DNA of 64,000 nucleotides from Oceanicoccus sp. (GCF_029238675.1 NZ_JAQWFR010000024.1:28149-92148); one strand, 5' to 3'; counted from the stretch's first letter, positions 54,403-63,717 are shown. Notes: a model not told the origin generated them from the letters alone. Numbers and translations are program-made.

Positions 54403-56028
54403 ATGGTCAGTAATGATAATCTAAGCTCGGGCAGCAATAATGTTGAGGGTGAAACTCCGCCTAACGAGGGCTATGTATTATTGTGGGTGCTATTAGTTGC
54501 CGCTTTTGGGTTGTTGATTATTATTTTTCAAGAAGGTCTGGGGGAAATGGTTGGTGCCTGGGATAGGGAAGAGTATAGCCATGGCTTTATGATTCCGTTA
54601 GTTGCAGCTTATCTCATATGGCAAAAGCAGCAGCAATTACCGCCATTAACTTCAAAAGGATCCTGGTTGGGTTTAATAGGTACCCTATTAGGCTTGATGG
54701 CATTTTTTATCGGAGAAATGGCAACCGTTTATGAGGTTGTTCAATACGGCTTTTTATTATGTGTTGTTAGTCTCTTTCTCGCCTTTCTAGGCTGGCGTCC
54801 TACGGCGTTGTTATGGGCAGCGTTTGTCTATTTATTATTCATGGTGCCATTGCCGCAGTTTGTCTACAAGGCACTGTCTTCGGAATTGCAGTTGATATCA
54901 TCCGCCATAGGTGTTGCTGTTGTTCGTCTATTTGATATCAGTGTTTACCTTGAGGGCAATATTATTGATTTGGGCGTATATAAATTGCAAGTTGTCGAGG
55001 CCTGCAGTGGATTGAGATATTTGTTTCCTTTAATGAGCTTTGGATTTTTGATCGCTTATTTATATAAGGTTCCTGCCTGGCAAAGAGCGTTTCTTTTCTT
55101 ATCGACTATACCCATTACAGTATTGATGAATAGCTTCAGGATAGGTGTTATTGGTGTCACAGTTGAGTACTGGGGCATAGAGATGGCGGAGGGTTTTTTG
55201 CACGACTTTGAAGGCTGGGTTGTCTTCATGGGTTGTCTGGGTGTATTGGTACTCGAGATGTGGTTGCTACATCTATTTTCAAAATCCAAGCTAAATATGT
55301 GGGATAAAGTGGATTTAGATATGCCCGACGAAATTATAAGCCTTTCCCAATTTAATATCAGTTGGAAAAAACAGCGTCCATTTATTGCGTGCCTGGTGTT
55401 GATCGTTACAGCTCTGCTAGGCAAACAGCTTTTAGAGACCAGGGAAACTATGACCTTGGAGCGCACAGAGTTAAAGCGGTTTCCTTTATATAACCAGAAG
55501 TGGATTGGTAGAGAGAGCTCAATTGAAAACAATGTTTTAGGAGTATTAAAACTCACAGACTATTTGATGGCTAATTATACGACCAGAACTAGTCCACTCC
55601 CGATAAATTTTTATATCGCCTACTATGAATCTCAACGCCAGGGGGCCGCCATTCACTCGCCAAGAACCTGTATTCCAGGTGGTGGTTGGGAGTTCAAAGG
55701 TCTGGATCAATTAATAATACCAGGCGTTAAGCATATGTCTGGTGAGCCACTTGAGGTAAACCGGGTATTAATCCGCAAAGATAATTCAGCCCAAATCGTC
55801 TACTACTGGTTTGAACAACGAGGCCGCAATATTACCAATGAGTATGAGGCAAAGTGGTACGTATTCTATGACTCGATGATGGACAATAGAACCGACGGCG
55901 CGCTGGTGCGAGTAACTGTGCCAGTACCTGATATTGATAATATTGAGGAGTCAGAACAGCATGGCATCAAGTTTATCCAGGATTTTTACCCGCTGATTCC
56001 CGATTATATTCCAGGCGCAAAGCTTTAA
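54403..56028 (+). CDS. xrtD: Exosortase with fused EpsI domain (probably XrtD, VPxPA-CTERM type)
   Basis: Membrane transpeptidase that cleaves C-terminal PEP-CTERM-like signals. 541 residues: about eight helices in 1-300 with the catalytic triad C201 (VVEACSGLRYLFPL), R246 (MNSFRIGVIG) and H267 (FLHDFEGW), then a soluble EpsI/DUF3485 domain (about 330-541) with IHSPRTCIPGGGWEF near 415. The fusion and the VPVPA form of the only sorted protein nearby (60357) point to the XrtD/VPLPA-CTERM subclass rather than XrtA; this subclass call is an inference. Confidence 0.88.
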   Translation: MVSNDNLSSGSNNVEGETPPNEGYVLLWVLLVAAFGLLIIIFQEGLGEMVGAWDREEYSHGFMIPLVAAYLIWQKQQQLPPLTSKGSWLGLIGTLLGLMAFFIGEMATVYEVVQYGFLLCVVSLFLAFLGWRPTALLWAAFVYLLFMVPLPQFVYKALSSELQLISSAIGVAVVRLFDISVYLEGNIIDLGVYKLQVVEACSGLRYLFPLMSFGFLIAYLYKVPAWQRAFLFLSTIPITVLMNSFRIGVIGVTVEYWGIEMAEGFLHDFEGWVVFMGCLGVLVLEMWLLHLFSKSKLNMWDKVDLDMPDEIISLSQFNISWKKQRPFIACLVLIVTALLGKQLLETRETMTLERTELKRFPLYNQKWIGRESSIENNVLGVLKLTDYLMANYTTRTSPLPINFYIAYYESQRQGAAIHSPRTCIPGGGWEFKGLDQLIIPGVKHMSGEPLEVNRVLIRKDNSAQIVYYWFEQRGRNITNEYEAKWYVFYDSMMDNRTDGALVRVTVPVPDIDNIEESEQHGIKFIQDFYPLIPDYIPGAKL

Positions 56029-56065
56029 TAATAATGAAAATAGATATTGATAGAGTCCATAATCG

Positions 56066-57691
56066 ATGGAATTAATTTATAGCTTCACGGTCGCGTTGTT
56101 TTTAACCATAGCGATTATGCCTTTGCTGATCCGGTTTTCCGCGCAGTTGCGGTTAGTTGACGACCCAGGCGCCGACCGGAAAATACATGATAAGGTGATG
56201 CCCCGAAGTGGTGGCCTGGCGATTATTCTGGGTGTCTTTATCCCTTTGTTTTTGCTGCTATCAATGGATGGTTATATTCCTTATCTCTTAATTGGCAGCG
56301 GCATAATCATTCTATTTGGCTTACTGGATGATCGCACTGAGCTTAATTATAAATGGAAGCTTTTCGGGCAGTCGCTTGCCGTTGTCGTGGTAATGATGGG
56401 CGGCATAGTGGTTCATCAAATTCCATTCTTTGGTTTAGAGGCCATGCCGGTATGGATGAGCTGGCCTTTAACCTTTGTTTTTCTACTGGGGGTGATTAAC
56501 GGAGTCAATTTTTCCGATGGGCTGGATGGCTTAGCTGCCGGCACCAGTCTGTTAGCTTTAGCCACCATTGCCATATTGGCTACGATTGTTGACGACCAGA
56601 ATGTGGCTTTGATCTCATTGACGGTTATTGGCGGCGTGTTAGGTTTTTTACGTTATAACACTTTCCCTGCCAGGATTTTTATGGGCGATGCCGGTAGTCA
56701 ATTTTTGGGTTTTATTACCGCCTGTTTAGCCATAGCCGTGACCCAGTCTGAATCTTCGGCGCTCAATACATTCTTGCCGGTTATTATTTTGGGCTTGCCG
56801 ATATTAGATATTTTGCAGGTAGTACCGGTCCGAATTAAAAAAGGTTTACCACTGCCGGGGCCAGATAAAGAGCACTTTCATCACCAGCTGGTAAAACTAC
56901 AATTTAAGCATCACGAAGTTGTTGGCATCATTTATCTCCTTCAAATCTTGATGATGAGCGGTGCCTATTTCCTACGATTTGAAAGCGATATTGCATTATT
57001 TTCTTTTTATATGTTGTACCTGTTAGTTGTTTTAGGCTCTTTGTATACAGCACACAGAATAGGCTGGGTGGTCAGGACGCCTCAGCCTGGAGACTCGGCC
57101 CGCGACAGGCGCAACCTGCTATTACGTAAGGTTGGGTGGGTTCATCACTATTCGGCGCCAATAGTACAGCTTGTGCTCATTCTATTCTTTATTGTCGCGC
57201 CCTTTCTATTAACAGATATGGCTTCCCAGTTTTCAAGGGCGGCGCTTGTTCTGGCCGTTATATTGGCAGTGCTGGGGGTTATTTTTAGGTCCATAGCAGC
57301 AGTGTTGACGAGGGTTTCTTGTTATTCGGTCAGCGTATTTTTAATCTATTTGATCTCTACCAATATACAAAATCCGTTATATCTGAACTATATTGACACA
57401 TTCCTGGTGATACTGACGGCTTTCTTAATGCTGTCAATTAGGATGAGTCGCCAGGAACAATTCAGGCTTGATACACAGGATTTACTTATTTTACTGATGG
57501 TAGTTATAGTACCTCAGCTACCCCTTAATGTTAGCGAGGGCTTCCCCGTCGGTGAAATAGCTCTTCGCCTGGCAGTGTTAATGTATGCCTGTGAGTTTTT
57601 ATTGGCTCGAGAAAGCAGGGCGCAGTTGAAATTTTTAAGCATGGGGTCAATTTTAGGCCTCTTTGTTATTGGCATAGTTACATATATATAA
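56066..57691 (+). CDS. Polyprenyl-phosphate sugar-1-phosphate transferase (WecA/MraY family), extended
   Basis: Likely loads the first sugar phosphate onto undecaprenyl phosphate. Conserved cytoplasmic loops: RKIHDKVMPRSGGLAI near residue 35, LDDRTELNYKWKLFGQ near 90, NGVNFSDGLDGLAAGTS near 147, FMGDAGSQFLGF near 209, and the H-x-H-H loop DKEHFHHQLV near 268. Family members usually have about 350 residues; this has 541, the extra C-terminal part being about eight further hydrophobic helices without a motif I recognise. Confidence 0.88.
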   Translation: MELIYSFTVALFLTIAIMPLLIRFSAQLRLVDDPGADRKIHDKVMPRSGGLAIILGVFIPLFLLLSMDGYIPYLLIGSGIIILFGLLDDRTELNYKWKLFGQSLAVVVVMMGGIVVHQIPFFGLEAMPVWMSWPLTFVFLLGVINGVNFSDGLDGLAAGTSLLALATIAILATIVDDQNVALISLTVIGGVLGFLRYNTFPARIFMGDAGSQFLGFITACLAIAVTQSESSALNTFLPVIILGLPILDILQVVPVRIKKGLPLPGPDKEHFHHQLVKLQFKHHEVVGIIYLLQILMMSGAYFLRFESDIALFSFYMLYLLVVLGSLYTAHRIGWVVRTPQPGDSARDRRNLLLRKVGWVHHYSAPIVQLVLILFFIVAPFLLTDMASQFSRAALVLAVILAVLGVIFRSIAAVLTRVSCYSVSVFLIYLISTNIQNPLYLNYIDTFLVILTAFLMLSIRMSRQEQFRLDTQDLLILLMVVIVPQLPLNVSEGFPVGEIALRLAVLMYACEFLLARESRAQLKFLSMGSILGLFVIGIVTYI

Positions 57692-57724
57692 CGTAATAAA
57701 TTGATAGATTTTTGGGAGAATAGA

Positions 57725-60142
57725 ATGTCATTGGGTAAATTTAAAAAAGCGGGTACGGCAGTATTGCTTTCTTCAATGCTGTTAGTGGCTTGTGGAGGAG
57801 GGGAAAATCGCCAGGCTGAGTATCTCAATAAGGCTCAAGAATATTTTGACCAGGAAAATTTTGATAAAGCTAAAATCGAAGTTAAAAATGTGCTGCAGAT
57901 AAATCCTAATAATGCGGATGCACGCTATTTATCAGGCATGATTGCCGAGTCCAATAAGAATTTTCGGGGTGCGTTTAAAAACTTTAATGCAGCGGTAGAG
58001 ATTGATGACAGCCATATAAAATCACTTAATAAGCTCGCCTCGTATTTCTATATGTCAAAGGATCTGGATGGCGCACAGGAAAAGGTTGATGCGGTATTAG
58101 CCGTTGATGCCAATAATGCAGACGCGCTGGGTACTCAGTCCGCGATTTTTGCTTCTCAAGAGAAGAAAGACCAGGCCATAGAGAAAGCACAGTTGGCGTT
58201 ATCGATAGAACCAGGTCATGTGCAGGCAACGACAGTCTTGGCGGCTCTTTATGCTGAAGAGAACCCGGAATTAGCTTTAGAAACAATTACCAAGGGCATT
58301 GCCAGTCAGTCTAAAAGTGAATCTTTAAAACTTTTAAAAATTCGACTTATGGCTAATCAAAAGAATAGAGATGGAGCTATTCAGTTATTCCGGGAGCTAA
58401 TTGCTGAGTATCCTGAAAATATTATCTATGTTGGCCAGTTAGCAAACTACCAGTTACAGTCAGGTGCTACTGAAGAGAATGTTGAACAACGCAAAGCAGA
58501 TGCTGAGAAAACGCTAAGGGAGGCTGTTGCTACTAACTCAGAAGAAGATCAGTTTAAACTATGGTTAGTGGAATTTTTACTTAAAAATCGCGGGGTTGAA
58601 AGTGGTCGAGAGCAGCTGGAAGAATATATTTCTGCCTTGCCGGACAACTTTGCGATGCGAGATAAATTGGCCAGAGTTTATACAGATAATAAAGAGATTG
58701 ATAAAGCTATCGCACTTTATCAATACGTAATTGATACTACTCCGAAAGACACCATTGCGTTGGATGCGCGTAATCGCTTGGCAGTCATAGCCATCTTACA
58801 GGAAGATAGAGAAAAAGCGGATCTGCTATTAGCCGAAATTTTTGAGCTGGAGCCAGAAAACACCGATGCATTACTTGTAAGGGCAAAATTAAAATTGCAA
58901 GAGAATGATATTGACGGCGCTATCCCCGATTTACGAGTGGTGCTAAAAAATGACCCGGAATCTGTTGAGGCGTTAACCCTCTTGGCCGTGGCCCACCAGA
59001 ATAATAACTCAGCTGATTTGGCGCTGGATAATTACCAGCGCTTATTGATCATTGAGCCAAAGAATTTGCCAGCTCTTGTGGGGTCTGCTCGATTATTGAT
59101 TGCCAAGGGTCAGCTTGAAGACGCGCTTTTTCAACTTGAGGCCGCTAAAGAAGTTAATGATAGTAACCCTGAGGTGGTGCAATTACTGACTAATTTATAT
59201 ACCCGTGAGCAGCGCTGGGATGATGCGCTATCAACCGCAGCCAAGCTAACGGAGAATAGTCAAACCATGGCAATAGGTTATTACCTGCAAGGCCGAGTCT
59301 ATTTACGCCAGAAAGAATATGCTACTGCGGTTGGCGTATTAGAAAAATCTATCGAACTGCAGCCTGCAGGTGTTGAGACGTTGAGCTCATTAGCTGCCGC
59401 CTATGTGGCTTTGGAGAAAACAGAGAAAGCGATTGGTTTTGTTAAAGCCCATGCTGAAAATTACCCTGACCAGATCCATGCTAAAGAACTGCTAGCCAAT
59501 TTGTATTTACGCAGTGGTGACCAGGTCTCGGCGCTGTCAGAGTTGCAGGCGGCCATTGCGCAGGACCCTGATAGAAATTCGGCCTACCTGTCTATGGCCC
59601 GAATTTATTTTGTTCAAGGCAAGCCTGAAAAAATTGAATCTCTTTATCTGGATGGCCTTAAACAAAACCCGAAAAACAACGGATTAAGATTAGCCCTTGC
59701 CGAGTACTATCAGTCTACAAAGCAACATCAGCAAGCGGTAGATAGCTATGAAACTTTACTGGCAGATAATCCAGATGCCCTGGTGGTCAAAAACAATCTA
59801 GCCGTTTTATTAATGGATCACTTTAATAGCGCCGAAACCGTGACCCGGGCGGCTGAGCTTGCGGCTGATTTGGCTGCGACGGAAAATCCTGCCTTTTTAG
59901 ATACTGCTGGCTGGGTTCAATATCAGCAGGGTAATTATCCTCAGGCGGTTTCATTGTTGAGTGCAGCGATTGAGTTTGGTGGCAAAGGTGCTGATTATCA
60001 TTACCACTTGGGTATGGCGTATTATAAGAGTGATATGAAACAGCAGGCTAAGGAGCAGCTAGAGTTGGCTTTGGCTGATAAGAAGGCTGATTTTGCTGGC
60101 AAGGAAGAGGCGGAGAGTACTTTGCAACAGCTGCAACCTTGA
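57725..60142 (+). CDS. TPR-repeat lipoprotein, PrsT-like (exosortase system)
   Basis: 805 residues. Lipobox LLVAC (cysteine near residue 23) then about 20 tetratricopeptide repeats to the end, e.g. AQEYFDQENFDKAKIEVKN and ISLEL-like DADALGTQ segments. Matches the PEP-CTERM system TPR lipoprotein PrsT that travels with exosortases. It probably scaffolds export or sorting at the outer membrane. ATG 57725 has GGGAG at 57714-57718, whereas the TTG at 57701 has none. Ten bases after the transferase gene. Confidence 0.86.
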   Translation: MSLGKFKKAGTAVLLSSMLLVACGGGENRQAEYLNKAQEYFDQENFDKAKIEVKNVLQINPNNADARYLSGMIAESNKNFRGAFKNFNAAVEIDDSHIKSLNKLASYFYMSKDLDGAQEKVDAVLAVDANNADALGTQSAIFASQEKKDQAIEKAQLALSIEPGHVQATTVLAALYAEENPELALETITKGIASQSKSESLKLLKIRLMANQKNRDGAIQLFRELIAEYPENIIYVGQLANYQLQSGATEENVEQRKADAEKTLREAVATNSEEDQFKLWLVEFLLKNRGVESGREQLEEYISALPDNFAMRDKLARVYTDNKEIDKAIALYQYVIDTTPKDTIALDARNRLAVIAILQEDREKADLLLAEIFELEPENTDALLVRAKLKLQENDIDGAIPDLRVVLKNDPESVEALTLLAVAHQNNNSADLALDNYQRLLIIEPKNLPALVGSARLLIAKGQLEDALFQLEAAKEVNDSNPEVVQLLTNLYTREQRWDDALSTAAKLTENSQTMAIGYYLQGRVYLRQKEYATAVGVLEKSIELQPAGVETLSSLAAAYVALEKTEKAIGFVKAHAENYPDQIHAKELLANLYLRSGDQVSALSELQAAIAQDPDRNSAYLSMARIYFVQGKPEKIESLYLDGLKQNPKNNGLRLALAEYYQSTKQHQQAVDSYETLLADNPDALVVKNNLAVLLMDHFNSAETVTRAAELAADLAATENPAFLDTAGWVQYQQGNYPQAVSLLSAAIEFGGKGADYHYHLGMAYYKSDMKQQAKEQLELALADKKADFAGKEEAESTLQQLQP

Positions 60143-60356
60143 TATTTTATAAAAGCTTCGCCCTGATTTCGGGGCGGACTATGACTACGCGCACTGGGTG
60201 GATGCTTAAGCGTAGTGCACAGGATATAGAACATAGAAATTATGTACTAATAACAATTTTACTGGATTACATTGCTGATTTTCTATGTTAAAAAACAGTA
60301 TTAAAAACATAAAAAGCAATGTTAAAAAAATAATGAATCAAATGGATATGGATACA
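60143..60356 (+). other. Structured leader before the sorted protein gene
   Basis: The 214-base gap holds three inverted repeats in series: CGCCC/GGGCG (60159-60163, 60172-60176), ACTACGC/GCGTAGT (60184-60190, 60210-60216), and AACATAGAAA/TTTCTATGTT (60230-60239, 60280-60289). The first could end prsT transcription but has no T run; the others may shape the leader of the sorted-protein mRNA. No known riboswitch was recognised. Confidence 0.45.
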
Positions 60357-61097
60357 ATGAAAAAATCAATATGCAGTCTTTCCTTTTTGTTTCTCCTGAC
60401 AAGCAATATACAGGCTGCTGTTGTTTATAATTTTGCAAACCTTGTAGACACTAATCAAGGTGAGATATCGGGTGTATTGGCTGATGGCGTTACATTTCCA
60501 CTGGGCAACCCGGGAGAGCAAGCCTTTCAATCATTCAGTTGGGAAAAAGAGAGCATCACCTTAACTGCGTCGGCTAGCTATAACGGTGTTGGCACTTATG
60601 ACAGCAGTTATCCCGGTGCCTATGAGGCAGGTGATAATTATACCGCCTGGATCTACCTGGATGAAATAACAACAACAGGTCATGTTGGTACCATGGGTGT
60701 TTGCCATGAGGGATTGAAATACAAACAAGGGGTTGGTAACCAGTGTGATCCCAATGTCGATGACAAAGTGTCTTATAATGAAGTGATGCAGTTAGACTTT
60801 GATCAGCCAGTCGTAATTGACTTCGACAGATCCGTTTTTCGAGGTCTGCTTGAGGCTGTCATCAACCCAGAGATTGAAGTGAGTTATGATCAGGGTTTGA
60901 CTTGGGGCTTTATGGATACAAGCTCACAAATTTCTGGTGATTCATTTTACTTTCGAGTAAACGAAGCTTATGCCACTGAAAGATTTGTTATTGAGAAGTT
61001 GACTGTAGCAACAGTGCCTGTACCTGCAGCAGCATGGTTGTTGGGGTCAGCTATGATTGGGCTAGTGGGAATTAAACGTAGTAGATCACGTTTATAA
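60357..61097 (+). CDS. VPxPA-CTERM (PEP-CTERM-like) sorted protein
   Basis: 246 residues from ATG 60357. Signal peptide [20 protein letters not shown], a central beta-rich domain with two cysteines (GVCHEGLKY near 115, NQCDPNVDD near 127) that may form a disulfide, and the sorting signal [20 protein letters not shown] followed by KRSRSRL. That tripartite end (VPxPA, hydrophobic helix, basic tail) is the exosortase substrate mark. Probable substrate of the exosortase at 54403; function of the body unknown. An in-frame start at 60285 adds 24 unlikely residues. Confidence 0.87.
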   Translation: MKKSICSLSFLFLLTSNIQAAVVYNFANLVDTNQGEISGVLADGVTFPLGNPGEQAFQSFSWEKESITLTASASYNGVGTYDSSYPGAYEAGDNYTAWIYLDEITTTGHVGTMGVCHEGLKYKQGVGNQCDPNVDDKVSYNEVMQLDFDQPVVIDFDRSVFRGLLEAVINPEIEVSYDQGLTWGFMDTSSQISGDSFYFRVNEAYATERFVIEKLTVATVPVPAAAWLLGSAMIGLVGIKRSRSRL

Positions 61098-61120
61098 TTC
61101 CGGTATACACCGAGTTTATA

Positions 61121-61197
61121 TGGCCCGCCCGACAGGATTCGAACCTGTGACCAATGGCTTCGGAAGCCACTACTCTATCCAGCTGAGCTACGGGCGG
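61121..61197 (-). tRNA. tRNA-Arg (CCG)
   Basis: On the minus strand a complete cloverleaf: acceptor CCGCCCG paired with CGGGCGG, D-arm TAGCTCAGCTGG, anticodon loop TTCCGAA (anticodon CCG) on a GTGGC/GCCAT stem, T-arm CAGG-TTCGAATC-CTG, discriminator G and encoded CCA. The rest closely follows E. coli tRNA-Arg(CCG). 77 bases. It borders the right end of the exopolysaccharide locus. Confidence 0.95.
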
Positions 61198-61330
61198 AGG
61201 GCTGCTTAAACCCTGAGGTTTTTGCAGGCCACGCATCATACCTATGAACACCCATTTAGTCTACGAATCCGTCGGATATTGCCCTTTTCGGGGGCTGTTT
61301 GCCGATCGGGAATAATTAATAGCCCTTAAA

Positions 61331-61360
61331 TTTCCGCTTGGGGCGGAAAGTGGCTATAAT
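61331..61360 (+). promoter_or_regulatory. Candidate promoter with hairpin for cytochrome c5
   Basis: TATAAT at 61355-61360 lies 36 bases before the ATG. A 7-bp inverted repeat TTTCCGC (61331-61337) and GCGGAAA (61343-61349) covers the -35 region. The same TTTCCGC/GCGGAAA words form the inner hairpin of the repeat at 63810, so it may be a fragment of that repeat family or an operator. Confidence 0.4.
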
Positions 61361-61395
61361 TCGCGCCTGTTAATCTGGCGTATAGAGAGTGAGTG

Positions 61396-61824
61396 ATGAA
61401 CATGTTAAAAAGCAATGCTGTTAAGCTGATGGGTATCTTATTATTGGGTATGGCAGTCTCTGCCCACGGTGTATCCGACAAGCAGCGCGCTGCCATTGAA
61501 GAGCGCATTGCGCCGGCTGGCAGTGTCTGTATGGAAGGGGATAGCAGCTGTGGTGCCGTAGTAGCCTCATCCGGTGGCGGTGCCAAGTCCCCGGAAGATA
61601 TCTACAACACCAACTGTATGGCCTGCCACGCTACTGGCGCTGCCGGTGCTCCTAAAATGGGTGATGTCGATGCCTGGGCTGGTCGTCTGGATAAAGGTTT
61701 GGAGCAGGTTTACGCCAATGCCATTAACGGTATCAATGGTATGCCGGCCAAGGGCCTGTGTATGAGCTGTTCCGATGACGACGTTATAGCTGTGGTTGAC
61801 TATATCTTCGATAACAGCAAGTAA
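61396..61824 (+). CDS. Cytochrome c5
   Basis: 142 residues. Signal peptide to about residue 24 (VSAHG), a low-complexity linker, then a class I monoheme domain: CMACHATGAAGAP near residue 71, GINGMPAKG with the methionine ligand, and GLCMSC (disulfide pair) near 120, all typical of cytochrome c5. Paralogue of the protein at 14814, which lacks the linker. Start at ATG 61396; GTG 61393 and ATG 61402 are in frame. Ends at a bidirectional terminator. Confidence 0.92.
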   Translation: MNMLKSNAVKLMGILLLGMAVSAHGVSDKQRAAIEERIAPAGSVCMEGDSSCGAVVASSGGGAKSPEDIYNTNCMACHATGAAGAPKMGDVDAWAGRLDKGLEQVYANAINGINGMPAKGLCMSCSDDDVIAVVDYIFDNSK

Positions 61825-61840
61825 CTTACTGATCCACAAT

Positions 61841-61870
61841 AAAAAAAGCCGCGATTGAGCGGCTTTTTTT
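61841..61870. terminator. Bidirectional terminator between cytochrome c5 and acr3
   Basis: A perfect 12-bp stem AAAAAAAGCCGC (61841-61852) and GCGGCTTTTTTT (61859-61870) with a six-base loop. The T runs on both strands serve both convergent genes; the arm overlaps the acr3 stop codon. Confidence 0.88.
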
Positions 61871-62882
61871 ATGCTCGCGAAGGTGGAAACCAATGGCGGG
61901 TTTTGTTAGCAAATTTGACCAGCGAAAGCATGACCGGTACTTCTACCAATACGCCAACGACGGTAGCTAACGCCGCGCCTGAGTGGAGCCCAAACAGTGA
62001 AATAGCAACGGCCACAGCCAGCTCAAAAAAGTTACTGGTGCCAATTAATGCTGCAGGGGCTGCTACATTGTGCGTTAGCCTTATATAGCGCGCTGCAAAA
62101 TAAGCAATAAAGAAGATACCGTAACTTTGGATAATCAACGGTATTGCAATCATAAAAATACTTTGCGGTTTTGCTAAAATCGTTTCAGCCTGAAAGCCAA
62201 AGAGTAATAACACCGTGGCCAATAAACCTATAACAGATAAAGGCTTTAACTGATCAACAAAACCGGAAATTTGATTGTGCATAAAGCGCCGGGTTAAATA
62301 ACCAGCCACCAGTGGCAGCAGCACATATAACACCACCGATAATAATAGAGTCTCCCAGGGTACAGTGATATCCGTTACACCCAATAGAAACGCCGTAATC
62401 GGTGCAAAGGCAAAAATCATAATAATGTCATTAACCGACACCTGAACCAGCGTATAGTTAGGGTCGCCCTTGGTTAACTGGCTCCAGACAAACACCATCG
62501 CGGTACAGGGAGCAACACCCAATAAAATCATCCCGGCAATATATTCATTGGCGGTTTCAGGGCTAACAAAATCGGCAAAAACAAAATGAAAAAACAGCCA
62601 GCCTAAAGCGGCCATAGTAAACGGTTTGATAATCCAGTTAACAATAAGAGTGAGGATTAATCCTTTTGGCTTTTTACCCACATCTTTAACGGCGGCAAAG
62701 TCCACCTGAATCATCATGGGATAAATCATCAGCCAGATCAGCACGGCGATTAGCAAATTAACATGGGCATATTCCCAGCTGGCAACCTGTTGAAACACCG
62801 AAGGGAAAAAATTCCCCAGCACCACACCGACAATAATACTCAGGCCAACCCAAAGGCTCAGATAGCGCTCAAAAATTCCCAT
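61869..62882 (-). CDS. acr3: Arsenite efflux transporter, ACR3 family
   Basis: 337 residues, ten membrane helices. Exports arsenite. [23 protein letters not shown] at the N-terminus, the conserved cysteine loop [15 protein letters not shown] near 130, and [19 protein letters not shown] near 285 mark the ACR3 family (not ArsB). Its ATG overlaps the arsC stop by one base (TAATG), so the two are coupled. Last gene of the arsR-arsC-acr3 operon. Confidence 0.93.
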   Translation of the reverse strand: MGIFERYLSLWVGLSIIVGVVLGNFFPSVFQQVASWEYAHVNLLIAVLIWLMIYPMMIQVDFAAVKDVGKKPKGLILTLIVNWIIKPFTMAALGWLFFHFVFADFVSPETANEYIAGMILLGVAPCTAMVFVWSQLTKGDPNYTLVQVSVNDIIMIFAFAPITAFLLGVTDITVPWETLLLSVVLYVLLPLVAGYLTRRFMHNQISGFVDQLKPLSVIGLLATVLLLFGFQAETILAKPQSIFMIAIPLIIQSYGIFFIAYFAARYIRLTHNVAAPAALIGTSNFFELAVAVAISLFGLHSGAALATVVGVLVEVPVMLSLVKFANKTRHWFPPSRA

Positions 62883-63352
62883 TAGTTTTCTCCCAAAGCT
62901 TTAAACGTGACGGTGAGCTCTTCTCTACTCATCTTGTCTAAATCGTGACTTAATAATTTTTTGATACGGGATTGCAGTATTGCAAGGGTGTTCCGAAAGG
63001 CATCGGCAATTTCGTCATCACTGCCCTCAAGGCGGGAAGGGTCAACCAGCCCCCAATGGACCTTAATGCTTTTACCAAACCAAACCGGGCAAGTTTCCCC
63101 TGCGGCGGAATCACACACCGTAATCACCACATCAGCTTGCCAGCTTTCATGGTCATGCCAGGATTGGCTGCATAAAGTGTCGGTAGAGATATTCGCCTCG
63201 GTTAAATACTGCAGCGATAGAGGATGCACTTCTCCTACAGGCTGGCTGCCAGCGGATTTCGCGATTAGCTGGCCATCACTACAGTGATTAGTAACGGCCT
63301 CTGCCAAAATACTGCGGCAACGGTTATGGGTACAAATAAATAATATTTTCAT
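62882..63352 (-). CDS. arsC: Arsenate reductase, low-molecular-weight phosphatase type
   Basis: 156 residues from ATG 63352 ([14 protein letters not shown]). The phosphate loop CTHNRCRS (C-x5-R-S) starts at residue 7 and the second catalytic cysteine candidates are in DTLCSQSW near 62 and [13 protein letters not shown] near 80-90, as in thioredoxin-linked ArsC. The general acid aspartate is in [12 protein letters not shown]. An in-frame ATG at 63382 overlaps the arsR end but adds ten unusual residues. Reduces arsenate to arsenite for Acr3. Confidence 0.9.
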   Translation of the reverse strand: MKILFICTHNRCRSILAEAVTNHCSDGQLIAKSAGSQPVGEVHPLSLQYLTEANISTDTLCSQSWHDHESWQADVVITVCDSAAGETCPVWFGKSIKVHWGLVDPSRLEGSDDEIADAFRNTLAILQSRIKKLLSHDLDKMSREELTVTFKALGEN

Positions 63353-63372
63353 GGGAAGCTTGTCTTGGGGGT

Positions 63373-63717
63373 TTAGCAGCATTGCTGTTTGCGTTCAGGG
63401 CGGTCACCCATACAGCAAAGCAGCTTGTGAGGGTCTTTGGTATAGGCTGGGTTGTTATCAGCAGTGGCTTGAATCACTTCCCTGGCCCAGGCAGGCAGGG
63501 AAGGGCTGAGACTATAGAAAATCCACTGCCCTTCACGCCGGTCTTCCAATAATTCACACTCACGGAGTTGGGCCAGATGACGGGAAACCTTGGGTTGGCT
63601 GACTTGCAGTGCTTCGGTCAGTTCGCAGACGCAAAGTTCTTTTTCCAAATGTATCAATAAGATGGACTTTAGACGGGTATCGTCTGCAAGGCATTTATAG
63701 AAGGCTAATGGGTTCAC
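63373..63717 (-). CDS. arsR: ArsR family arsenic-responsive repressor
   Basis: About 114 residues from GTG 63717 (VNPLAFYKCLADDTRL), the natural ArsR beginning. Metal sensor motif ELCVCEL near residue 30 (two cysteines in helix alpha-3) and the recognition helix region SQPKVSRHLAQLRECELL follow; CC pairs occur at the C-terminus. Longer readings from ATG 63738 or TTG 63777 are unlikely, because that TTG is part of the -35 box TTGACA. Dissociates from the operator when arsenite binds. Confidence 0.9.
   Translation of the reverse strand: MNPLAFYKCLADDTRLKSILLIHLEKELCVCELTEALQVSQPKVSRHLAQLRECELLEDRREGQWIFYSLSPSLPAWAREVIQATADNNPAYTKDPHKLLCCMGDRPERKQQCC

Noticed and set aside
55056..55556. 166-residue minus-strand frame opposite the exosortase
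   Set aside because: Lies wholly inside the fused exosortase/EpsI gene and has no recognisable content.
61121..61197. tRNA-Arg as attachment site of a genomic island covering the EPS locus
   Set aside because: No integrase gene and no second copy of the tRNA end was seen at the left border near 18.7 kb; an island origin cannot be supported from this window.
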